Shown one piece after another: positions 16,581 to 24,272 of a DNA stretch of 64,000 nt. The DNA comes from Mesorhizobium waimense (GTDB taxonomy: Bacteria; Pseudomonadota; Alphaproteobacteria; Rhizobiales; Rhizobiaceae). The notes below the pieces were generated by a model. That model was given only the letters and a program-made list of their open reading frames with translations, did not search any database and was not told the origin of the DNA. The stretch spans positions 47,815-111,814 of the forward strand of contig NZ_QZWZ01000022.1 of NCBI RefSeq assembly GCF_003601975.1. Reading direction: 5' to 3'. A program made the translations under genes and the position numbers. Position 1 is the stretch's first letter, and each line of letters starts with the position of its first letter.

Positions 16581-17492
16581 GTGATCACATCAGGCGAACC
16601 CGACTGGAACGACTTGCGCTATTTCCTCGCCGCCGCACGCGAGGGGACGTTGTCGGGCGCGGCGCGCGCGCTTGGCGTCCGGCACACGACGATCAGCCGG
16701 CGCCTGACCGCTCTTGAAAATGCTTTGGGGGTCTCGCTTGTGCTGCGCGGGCCGCAGGGTATCGAGATTACCCCGCTCGGCCGCACATTGCTGCCGCTCG
16801 GCGATGATGTTGAACGCGCCATGCAGGCAATGCTGTCGCTGGTGCGCTCTGGCAGCAACCGTGTCCGTCTGGCGCTGCCGACCGGATTCAGTCCGTTCTT
16901 TGCCGAGCGCATGGCGGCTTTCCACAAAGCCTGCCCTGACATCAGCCTCGAGCTGATGAGCGGCAGCCGGCCGGTCGATCTGCAGCATGGCGAGGCGGAG
17001 CTCGCAATCAGGATGGGTGTAGTCGCCGACGACACGCTGACCGTACGGAAACTTTGTGACTCGGGCTGGTCGATCTATGCCTCCCGCAGCTATCTGGACC
17101 GTCACCGGACGCCGATCGATCCCTGCCGGCTGGCCGGACACGAAATCATCGGCTTTCACGGCAGCCTTGCCGGTGTGCCTGGCGCCAGATGGGTGGAGGC
17201 GCACGGCGCCGGCGCGACGACAGTCTTTCGCGTCACCGAGATGACGGAGATGCTGGCGGCGGCGCTAAGTGGCGCCGGTCTCGTCGTGATGCCCTGCATG
17301 CTGGCCGAGACCGAACCGCGCATGCTACGCTTGGTGCCTGACATTCTTGGCAGCAATCCGGTTTCGCTCGTCTATCGCCGCGAAATTGCCGCCGAGGCGC
17401 CGGTGCGCGCGGTGATCCGCTTTGTCGTCTCCGTCATAAAGGCGCATTCCGCCTTGATCGGCGGCCAAAGACCAACTGCGCCGGTCTCCTGA
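16581..17492 (+). CDS. LysR-family transcriptional regulator
   Basis: A 303-residue LysR-type regulator starting at a GTG. The N-terminal winged helix is at about residues 8-65 (LRYFLAAAREGTLSGAARAL, then HTTISRRLTALE), followed by a substrate-binding domain of two alpha/beta lobes from about residue 92. It is divergent from the methyltransferase/NAD(P)-binding operon and probably controls it through the inverted repeat at 16526-16551. The effector is unknown. Confidence 0.9.
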   Translation: MITSGEPDWNDLRYFLAAAREGTLSGAARALGVRHTTISRRLTALENALGVSLVLRGPQGIEITPLGRTLLPLGDDVERAMQAMLSLVRSGSNRVRLALPTGFSPFFAERMAAFHKACPDISLELMSGSRPVDLQHGEAELAIRMGVVADDTLTVRKLCDSGWSIYASRSYLDRHRTPIDPCRLAGHEIIGFHGSLAGVPGARWVEAHGAGATTVFRVTEMTEMLAAALSGAGLVVMPCMLAETEPRMLRLVPDILGSNPVSLVYRREIAAEAPVRAVIRFVVSVIKAHSALIGGQRPTAPVS

Positions 17493-17627
17493 CGCGAGGC
17501 AACCCGCCGCAGCGGAAGTCTTGTTCCGAGATGGCGGGGCGCTGCCGGTCCCCTGGGGCTTTCATCAAGGCCGCCACATCGCACGCTCCAGGCGTGCGAC
17601 TTGCAAGCCGGAGGCCATCAAAGACTT

Positions 17628-18115
17628 CTATCCTTGCAGAAGCGTTGGTGTAGCGGCAGGTCGGGCCGATGTCAGTCCAAAGCGGGCGCACAGGCTCGGA
17701 ACACTCTCGAAGTCCATGTCCAGTTCGTATTTCCGCAACAGGTCGCCGGACTTTGTCCTGTCGGGCCAGATGGCGACCAGTTCTCGGAAATAGTCCTCGA
17801 ATCCGGCCGGCGAAATCACCTCGATGATTTCGCATGGCGTGTCGCCGGCATTCCAGAACGTATGCCACTGGCCGCGCGGCTTGAACACCCATGTGCCCGG
17901 ACCGGCGGTAACGACATCATTGCCGAGCAAAGCGCCCCGCTCAGCACATATGAGTATTCGTCTTCGCGGTGATGCCGGTGTAATGGCGCCGCCAGTGCGC
18001 GCGGCGCCAGCGGATGATGCCGGTATCGAACTCGTCTATTTTCCAATGGATGCCGAAACCGCCCAGATTGTGATGGGCGCGGCTGCCGGTTTTGCAGCCG
18101 AACGAGCCGTCGCAT
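17628..18115 (-). pseudogene. Frameshifted cupin-domain gene
   Basis: Three pieces of one cupin-type protein lie in different frames. Reading 5' to 3' on the minus strand: GSFGCKTGSRAHHNLGGF and DEFDTG in one frame, then LAPRALAAPLHRHHREDEYS YVLSG in a second frame carrying the metal-binding HxH...E pattern, then GALLGNDVVTAGPGTWVF and PRGQWHTFWN in a third that runs to the stop at 17628. Breaks fall at about 18030 and 17940. The last piece (100 residues) could still be made separately but lacks the metal-binding motif. A sequencing error could explain one break but hardly two. Confidence 0.7.
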
Positions 18116-18229
18116 GATGGGGATCGTGGTCAGGCAATGCGTTCCATATCATCTTCCCGAAAATGGGTGTACGCTGCCGATCACTCATTTCTAGGCGCTC
18201 TTCCAACCCATGTCAATATCGGTGATCAC

Positions 18230-18877
18230 GTGAGTTTACCGAAAGAAGGCCAACGGCGCTCTTACAGATTACAGCGCCGTGCGGTCAAGCAGGCCGAAAC
18301 CCATCTCGCACTCGCCCGCGCGGCCTTTGAGTTGCACAGTTCGATGGGCCCATCGCGGACCACGGTGAGCGCTATCGCCGAGAAAGCCGGCGTGCAGCGG
18401 CTGACCGTCTATCGCCATTTTCCCGACGAGGAAGCGGTCTTCAGTGCCTGTTCCGCCTATTCCTTCGGCCAGGACCCGCCGCCCAACCCCGAGGTCTGGC
18501 GATCGATCGCCGAGCCGGAAGCCAGGCTGCGGACGGCGCTCCTGCAGCTCTACGGCTACTACAGCCGCAAGCGCCAGCTGCTTGCAAATCTGTATCGCGA
18601 TGCCGAAATGCCGGTTGTCGCTGCGGCACTCGTCCGCCGGCGAGACGTTCTCGCAAAAGGTGTCGCGATCCTCGAAACGGGCTGGCTCGGCCCGGGCAGC
18701 GAAAACGCACGGCTTCTTGTTGCCGCGATAGGGCATGCGCTGGACTTCACGACGTGGCGCTCGCTTGTCGAAAACCAGGGCCTTTCGGAAGACGAGGCGG
18801 TAGAAGCCATGCTGGTCCTGGTCCGTTGCGTGAGCTCGAGTTTGGCGGACTGCCGCGGCGAGAAACCATCAGCCTGA
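18230..18877 (+). CDS. TetR-family transcriptional regulator
   Basis: A TetR-type regulator of about 215 residues from GTG 18230; an in-frame ATG at 18137 would give about 246. The helix-turn-helix is clear (RTTVSAIAEKAGVQRLTVYRHF), preceded by a basic stretch, and a helical C-terminal ligand domain follows. The start is uncertain because no strong ribosome binding site stands before either candidate. It lies next to the broken cupin gene, which may have been its target. It ends in a polar tail. Confidence 0.82.
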   Translation: MSLPKEGQRRSYRLQRRAVKQAETHLALARAAFELHSSMGPSRTTVSAIAEKAGVQRLTVYRHFPDEEAVFSACSAYSFGQDPPPNPEVWRSIAEPEARLRTALLQLYGYYSRKRQLLANLYRDAEMPVVAAALVRRRDVLAKGVAILETGWLGPGSENARLLVAAIGHALDFTTWRSLVENQGLSEDEAVEAMLVLVRCVSSSLADCRGEKPSA

Positions 18878-19010
18878 AGGCCAGTATGGGCCGATTGGCG
18901 GGTTCCTTTGGAATGGCGTGATCTGGCAGAATGCGTCGAACGCGGCTACGCTGCTAGCGAATGGCTGGTATCAAGGCTTGTTCAAGGCGTAACGGGCGAG
19001 GGAGAAAAAG

Positions 19011-19418
19011 ATGACGGCGCCCGGCGATTTGCTGCAGGCCTTGTTCCAGAGGCTGAGAAGTGATGCGACACTGTCGGCGCTGCTGGGCGGCGCCGGCCTG
19101 CTCGAGCAGGCAACCGACAACGCTGCCTTTCCCCACGTGACCTGTGGCCGGACCAGCGCTTTTGACCTGGACACTGGCGCCGACAACGACGCCGATCAGC
19201 TTGTGACGCTGCATGTCTGGTCGAAAGCCCATGGCGATGCCGAAACGCGTGTCATCATGGACAGCATCAAGGCGCGCCTTGCCGATGCGGCACTGGCCTT
19301 CGGCCCACATGGCCAGACACGCCTGTCACTGGAATTCGCCGAGGCCCGCTATGACGAGGATCTGGCGGTCCATCATGGGCTGCTGCGCTTTCGCGCCATC
19401 ACGCAGGAAAACGCCTGA
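19011..19418 (+). CDS. DUF3168 phage-tail-like protein (gene transfer agent type), orphan
   Basis: A 135-residue protein of the DUF3168 family: LLQALFQRLRSDATLSALL, FPHVTCGRT and LHVWSKAHGDAETRVIMDSI match the tail-completion proteins of tailed phages and of the rhodobacterial gene transfer agent. GAGGGAGA lies about 8 bases before the ATG. No other phage or GTA gene is seen around it, so it is either a relic or recruited for another use. In alphaproteobacteria GTA genes are often split over several loci. Confidence 0.75.
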   Translation: MTAPGDLLQALFQRLRSDATLSALLGGAGLLEQATDNAAFPHVTCGRTSAFDLDTGADNDADQLVTLHVWSKAHGDAETRVIMDSIKARLADAALAFGPHGQTRLSLEFAEARYDEDLAVHHGLLRFRAITQENA

Positions 19419-19531
19419 CGCGTATCACCGGGTGGGCGGTGGATCTCGGGTTGCAGGGGTGTGGCGGGCATGGTTTTTCGAGCGTTCACCGTTCATTTCA
19501 CGTTCAGCACCGATGCGTTACAACGCTGACC

Positions 19532-19831
19532 ATGAACACGCTTCGCTCCCATCTTCGAACCGCGACGCTGGCGCTTGCAGCGGCCGGCCTGTTTGCGTCG
19601 CAGGCGACGGCAATACCGGTCGTCGCGCCCGCCGACACGCAGCCGATCGTGCTGGCTGCGTCGGACTGCTACGCGATCGGCCAACAGGTGGCCGAGCAGA
19701 ATGGGGGCACGCTGGCCAAGGCCTCGCAGTCGACGCGCGGCGGCCAGCCGGTCTGCGTCATCGTCGTGCTGGTGCCGGGCAAGGAAGGCCAGCGTCCGCG
19801 CCGCGCCGAAATCGTCGTTCCGCTGAACTGA
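19532..19831 (+). CDS. feuN: FeuN-like small periplasmic regulator
   Basis: A 99-residue protein with a signal peptide (about residues 1-27, ending ASQATA) and a small mature domain with two cysteines (SDCYAIGQQVAEQNGG and GGQPVCVIVVLVPG). It stands directly upstream of the FeuP/FeuQ two-component genes. In Sinorhizobium a small periplasmic protein encoded at this position, FeuN, restrains the kinase FeuQ. The assignment rests on position, size, export signal and fold type, not on alignment. Start taken at MNTLRS, because upstream codons lack a site. Confidence 0.75.
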   Translation: MNTLRSHLRTATLALAAAGLFASQATAIPVVAPADTQPIVLAASDCYAIGQQVAEQNGGTLAKASQSTRGGQPVCVIVVLVPGKEGQRPRRAEIVVPLN

Positions 19832-19921
19832 CCCGATCTTCCACCTAACAGGCCTCCGTTTCCCAGGCCGCCGGAATCGGCCTATATCTGACCCCGGATC
19901 CGTCAACAGGTTCTAACCGTC

Positions 19922-20587
19922 ATGCGCGTGCTCGTCGTCGAAGATGACAAGGATCTCAACCGGCAGATAGCGGATGCGCTGGTCGATGCCGGTTACGTCG
20001 TCGATCGCGCCTTCGACGGCGAGGAAGGGCATTTCCTCGGCGATACCGAACCCTATGACGCCGTCGTGCTCGACATCGGCCTGCCGCAGATGGACGGCAT
20101 CAGCGTCGTCGAGCGCTGGCGCCGTGGCGGCCGCAAGATGCCGGTGCTGATCCTGACGGCGCGCGACCGCTGGAGTGACAAGGTGTCGGGCATCGACGCA
20201 GGCGCCGACGACTATGTCACCAAGCCGTTCCATATCGAGGAGGTGCTGGCGCGGGTGCGGGCGCTTATCCGCCGCGCCGCCGGCCATGCCTCGTCGGAAT
20301 TGACCTGCGGGCCGCTGCGCCTCGACACCAAGGCCTCAAAGGCCGATGTCGACGGCCAGCCGCTAAAGCTGACCTCGCATGAATTCCGGCTGCTGGCCTA
20401 TCTGATGCACCATATGGGCGAGGTCGTGTCGCGCACCGAGCTGGTCGAGCATCTCTACGACCAGGATTTCGACCGCGATTCCAACACCATCGAGGTCTTC
20501 GTCGGCCGACTTCGCAAGAAGATGGGCATCGACATGATCGAAACCGTGCGCGGCATGGGCTACCGCATGCGTGAGCCGGAGGCGTAA
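19922..20587 (+). CDS. feuP: OmpR-family response regulator FeuP
   Basis: A 221-residue response regulator. The receiver domain has the acidic pair at VVEDDKD, the phospho-acceptor Asp51 in VVLDIGLPQMDG and the switch Lys in TKPF. The C-terminal winged-helix DNA-binding domain has LTSHEFRLLAYLM and NTIEVFVGRLRKKMG. Gene order with feuN upstream and feuQ overlapping downstream by 17 bases supports FeuP. In rhizobia FeuP controls envelope functions such as cyclic glucan export, and has also been linked to iron uptake. Confidence 0.88.
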   Translation: MRVLVVEDDKDLNRQIADALVDAGYVVDRAFDGEEGHFLGDTEPYDAVVLDIGLPQMDGISVVERWRRGGRKMPVLILTARDRWSDKVSGIDAGADDYVTKPFHIEEVLARVRALIRRAAGHASSELTCGPLRLDTKASKADVDGQPLKLTSHEFRLLAYLMHHMGEVVSRTELVEHLYDQDFDRDSNTIEVFVGRLRKKMGIDMIETVRGMGYRMREPEA

Positions 20588-22004
20588 CGCGGAACCTCTT
20601 CCTGCAAAACCGGCCGTCTCCAAGACGCTTTCGGCGCGGTCCTGGCCGCGATCGCTGGCGTTCCGCGTCATCGCCTTCTCGACCCTGTGGGCGATCCTGA
20701 CGCTGGTCGTCATCTTCACCCTCATCACCACGCTCTACCGCCAGGCCAGCGAGCGCGGCTTCGACAGCCTGCTTTCGGCGCATCTGTTCAACCTGATCGG
20801 CTCGGTCGGCGTTTCCGAAAGCGGCCAGCTGACCGGCGCGCCGGACCTCGGCGACCTGCGCTTTTCCGAACCGAATTCGGGCTGGTACTGGACCGTGGAG
20901 CCGGCCTCCGAGGGTGTGCATGGCGAACTGCACTCTTCCTCGATGACCAAAGCGATTCTTTCGCCGAGCGTCGCCGAGGTTCCCTTCAACTCCAGCTTCC
21001 AGCGCAGCTATGGCACCGAAGGCATCCATGGCGAGGAGCTGGAGGTGTTCGAAAGCGAATTCGTCCTCGATGCCAAGAACCGCGCCGCACGCTTTCGCGT
21101 CATGGGCAACCAGACCGAACTGGAGCAGGAGATCGCCAGCTTCCAGCGCCGCCTCTTGACCTATCTCTCCCTGTTCGGCGTCGGCATGATCGCCATCAAC
21201 GCCTTCGCCATCCTGATCGGCCTGCAGCCCTTGCGCCGCGTCCGCAACGCACTCGCCATGGTGCGCGAGGGCACGGCGCAGCGACTCGACGGCAGCTTTC
21301 CGGCCGAGATCGAGCCACTGGCCAACGAAACCAATGCGCTGATCGAGAACAACAAGCGCATCGTCGAACGCTCGCGCACGCAGGTCGGCAACCTCGCCCA
21401 TTCGCTGAAGACGCCTCTGGCCGTGTTGCTCAACGAGGGGCGGGCGCTCGGCGGCGCCAAGGGCCAGCTCATCACCGAGCAGGCGGCCTCAATGCAGAAA
21501 CAGGTCGACCATTATCTGCAACGGGCGCGCGTCGCAGCCCAACGCGACAGCGTCGTCTACCGCACGCCGGTGGCGCCGCTGGTCCAGCGCATCGTGCGCG
21601 TGCTGCAAAAGCTCAACCCGCGGACAACCCTGACGCTTACGCTGCCGGCCACCGACATCATCTTTGGCGGCGAACGCGAGGATCTGGAGGAATTGCTCGG
21701 CAATCTCCTCGACAACGCGATGAAGTGGGCCAAGGGCGCGGTCACTGTCACGCTGGCACCTGTCCCCGGCAAGGACACCAATTTGTTCGAGATCGCCATC
21801 GAGGATGACGGTCCGGGCATTCCCGAGGACAAGGCGCGCGAGGCGTTGAAGCGCGGACGGCGCCTCGACGAGACCAAGCCGGGCACAGGGCTCGGCCTTG
21901 CCATTGTCGCCGACCTCGTCAACGAGTATGGAGGCGGTCTGGCGCTTGAACGCTCCGCCATGGGCGGGTTGAAGGCGGCGGTGCGGTTGCGGAGCCTTCA
22001 GTGA
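20571..22004 (+). CDS. feuQ: Sensor histidine kinase FeuQ
   Basis: A 477-residue membrane kinase starting at a GTG inside the end of feuP. Membrane helices lie at about residues 30-55 and 200-222, with a periplasmic sensor domain of roughly 145 residues between. A HAMP segment follows, then an H box with NLAHSLKTPLAVL (His277) and a HATPase domain with NLLDNAMKW, DDGPGIP and GTGLGLAI. The layout is that of PhoQ/FeuQ kinases. The periplasmic domain is where FeuN would act. Pairing with FeuP is clear from the overlap. Confidence 0.88.
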   Translation: MSRRRNAEPLPAKPAVSKTLSARSWPRSLAFRVIAFSTLWAILTLVVIFTLITTLYRQASERGFDSLLSAHLFNLIGSVGVSESGQLTGAPDLGDLRFSEPNSGWYWTVEPASEGVHGELHSSSMTKAILSPSVAEVPFNSSFQRSYGTEGIHGEELEVFESEFVLDAKNRAARFRVMGNQTELEQEIASFQRRLLTYLSLFGVGMIAINAFAILIGLQPLRRVRNALAMVREGTAQRLDGSFPAEIEPLANETNALIENNKRIVERSRTQVGNLAHSLKTPLAVLLNEGRALGGAKGQLITEQAASMQKQVDHYLQRARVAAQRDSVVYRTPVAPLVQRIVRVLQKLNPRTTLTLTLPATDIIFGGEREDLEELLGNLLDNAMKWAKGAVTVTLAPVPGKDTNLFEIAIEDDGPGIPEDKAREALKRGRRLDETKPGTGLGLAIVADLVNEYGGGLALERSAMGGLKAAVRLRSLQ

Positions 22005-22115
22005 TGCTATGGTGGACTGCGGCCAAATTTCCGACAAATATCAATACTATGGCCTTGCCGACTTCCCGATGGCGCGGCCCCCAGTTCATCCTGCTCGAGA
22101 AATCCGGTTGTTGGC

Positions 22116-22559
22116 ATGAAGATTCGCGTCGCGCTCCTTTCCGCACTGCTCGCCGTTTCCGGCTGTGGGACGTTGGGCAAGGGCGGCCCTGGCGCGGCGG
22201 TCACGCCGGCGCCGGCCGCCACGCCTCCCGCCGGCAGCAAGGTGGCGACGACGATCATTTCGGCTATGGGCGGCGGCCTCGTCGGCGGATCGATCGGTTC
22301 CGGCCTGAGCGATGCCGACAAACGCAAGGCGCTGGAAGCCGAATACAAGGCGCTCGAATACACGGCGAGCGGCCAGAAGGTGACATGGAAGAGCGACAGT
22401 TCGGGCCGCTCGGGCGAAGTCGTTGCCGCCCAGCCTTACCGTGTCGGCTCGCAGGATTGTCGGCAGTACACCCATACGGTGTTCAGCGGCACCGACGGCG
22501 CCACCGCGCGCGGCACCGCCTGCCGCAATGCCGACGGCAGCTGGACGCCGCTAACCTAG
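22116..22559 (+). CDS. Outer-membrane-type lipoprotein, surface antigen family
   Basis: A 147-residue lipoprotein. The signal peptide ends in the lipobox VSGC (Cys17). A proline/alanine stretch follows, then a glycine-zipper segment (GGGLVGGSIGSGL) and a C-terminal domain with SQDCRQYTHTVFSG and GTACRNADGSW, which resembles the RT0821/Lpp0805 surface-protein family. The two cysteines may form a disulfide. The function is structural or unknown. It lies between feuQ and ccmI on the same strand. Confidence 0.8.
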   Translation: MKIRVALLSALLAVSGCGTLGKGGPGAAVTPAPAATPPAGSKVATTIISAMGGGLVGGSIGSGLSDADKRKALEAEYKALEYTASGQKVTWKSDSSGRSGEVVAAQPYRVGSQDCRQYTHTVFSGTDGATARGTACRNADGSWTPLT

Positions 22560-22684
22560 CATTCGTATTTTGGACTGAACCCGGTCCGGTTGATGTCGAT
22601 CAAGGATGGACGGCGCACTTGCCGTCAAAGCGTCGCAGGATGCCCATGTTGGCAGGGCAGGGCTCTGCCGGTATTGGATGAAAG

Positions 22685-23821
22685 ATGCTGTTCTGGGTCA
22701 TAGCCGCAATCCTCACGCTGGGCGCCAGCCTTGCGGTACTGCTGCCGCTGGCCGGCGGCCCGAAGGGCGCGTCGGCGCCCGGCGACCATGACCTCGAAGT
22801 TTATCGCGACCAGCTGTCCGAGCTTGACCGCGACGTGGCGCGTGGCCTGATCCAGCCGGCCGAGGCCGAAGAGGCGCGCGCCGAAATCGGCCGCCGCATC
22901 CTGCGTCTGGGCGCTGCTGGTCAGGCCGACACGACGGCGCGACGACCATCGGTGGCGACAAGGCTGGTGGCGACTGTGGCGGTGCTGGCGGTTCCGCTGG
23001 TCAGCTGGGGGCTTTACATCAAGCTCGGCTCGCCCGATTTGCCTTCGCAGCCGCTTGCAGAGCGGCTCGCCAAGAACCCCGCCGACTCCTCCGTGGACGA
23101 ACTGGTGGCGCGCGCCGAGGCGCATTTGGCTGCCAACCCTTCCGATGGCCGCGGCTGGGACGTGCTGGCGCCGATCTACCTGCGCCTGCAGCGCTATTCC
23201 GACGCGGTGAGCGCCTATCGCAACGCCATCCGCCTCGACGGAGAAAGCGCGGCCCGCCAGTCCGGCCTTGGCGAGGCGATCGCCAATGCCGCGGGCGGTA
23301 TCGTCTCGGCGGAGGCGCAGAACGCGTTCGAGGCGGCGCTGAAGCTCGATCCGGCCAACCCGAAGGCAAGCTTCTATCTGGCGATGGGCCTGGCGCAGGA
23401 AGGCCGCACAGGCGAAGCGACGGTGGCCTGGCAGAACATGCTCGGCACATTGCCGGCGGAATCGCCCTGGCGTCGCGCCGTCGAGCAGGCGCTGGCCGAA
23501 AACGCGAAGAGGGCCGTCGCGTCGGGAACGCCCGCCATCGGCCCGGATGCACAGGCGGTCGAAGCGGCGCAGTCCATGTCGCCGCAGGACCGGCAGGCGA
23601 TGATCGAAACCATGGTCGCCGGGCTCGACGAGAAGCTCAAACAAAACCCGCACGACACGGAAGGATGGATGCGGCTCATTCGTTCCTATGTCGTGCTTGG
23701 CAAGGCCGACCAGGCACGCGATGCGCTCAGCCGCGGCATTTCCGTTTTTGGCGCCGACAGCGAGGAAGCGAAAAAGTTCACCGCCTTTGCCGCCTCGCTC
23801 GGCCTGACGGCGACGGAGTAG
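22685..23821 (+). CDS. ccmI: Cytochrome c biogenesis protein CcmI (CycH)
   Basis: A 378-residue apocytochrome chaperone. Two N-terminal membrane helices (about 3-20 and 95-115) flank a cytoplasmic loop with the family signature VYRDQLSELDRDVARGLI. The periplasmic part is built of TPR repeats (RGWDVLAPIYLRLQRYSDAV and following). CcmI delivers apocytochrome c to the CcmF/CcmH haem ligation complex. It is the first gene of the ccmI-ccmE-ccmF-ccmH operon, with 2 bases to ccmE. Confidence 0.93.
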   Translation: MLFWVIAAILTLGASLAVLLPLAGGPKGASAPGDHDLEVYRDQLSELDRDVARGLIQPAEAEEARAEIGRRILRLGAAGQADTTARRPSVATRLVATVAVLAVPLVSWGLYIKLGSPDLPSQPLAERLAKNPADSSVDELVARAEAHLAANPSDGRGWDVLAPIYLRLQRYSDAVSAYRNAIRLDGESAARQSGLGEAIANAAGGIVSAEAQNAFEAALKLDPANPKASFYLAMGLAQEGRTGEATVAWQNMLGTLPAESPWRRAVEQALAENAKRAVASGTPAIGPDAQAVEAAQSMSPQDRQAMIETMVAGLDEKLKQNPHDTEGWMRLIRSYVVLGKADQARDALSRGISVFGADSEEAKKFTAFAASLGLTATE

Positions 23822-23823
23822 TC

Positions 23824-24267
23824 ATGACGCGCAAGCAGAAGAGACTGTCGGTGATCGTCGCGGGGCTGGCTTTCCTTGGTGCCGCCACGGGTCTTACCTT
23901 CTACGCACTCGGCCAGAAGGCCTCCTATTTCTACATGCCCGGCGATCTCGCCACCGCAACCGTCCAGCCTGGACAGCGCATTCGGCTCGGCGGTCTGGTC
24001 GAAAAGGGCACGATCGAGCGCGGGCAGGGCGCGACCGTCGCCTTTTCGGTGACCGACAAGCAGAAATCGGTCAAGGTCACCTATACCGGTATCCTGCCCG
24101 ACCTGTTCCGCGAGGAGCAGGGCGTCATCACCGAGGGCAGCTTCGGTCCGGACGGCGTCTTTGTCGCCGACAGCGTGCTGGCCAAGCATGACGAGCGCTA
24201 TATGCCCAAGGAAGTCGCCGACGGGCTCAAGGCCAAGGGTGTCTGGCAGGAAAGCAAGAGTGAGTAA
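23824..24267 (+). CDS. ccmE: Haem chaperone CcmE (CycJ)
   Basis: A 147-residue periplasmic haem chaperone with one N-terminal membrane anchor (about residues 8-28) and a beta-barrel domain. The haem-binding motif LAKHDERYMPKE is intact, with His122 for covalent haem attachment and Tyr126 as ligand. The start lies two bases after the ccmI stop, and 5 bases separate its stop from the ccmF start. Confidence 0.95.
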   Translation: MTRKQKRLSVIVAGLAFLGAATGLTFYALGQKASYFYMPGDLATATVQPGQRIRLGGLVEKGTIERGQGATVAFSVTDKQKSVKVTYTGILPDLFREEQGVITEGSFGPDGVFVADSVLAKHDERYMPKEVADGLKAKGVWQESKSE

Positions 24268-24272
24268 CGCGC

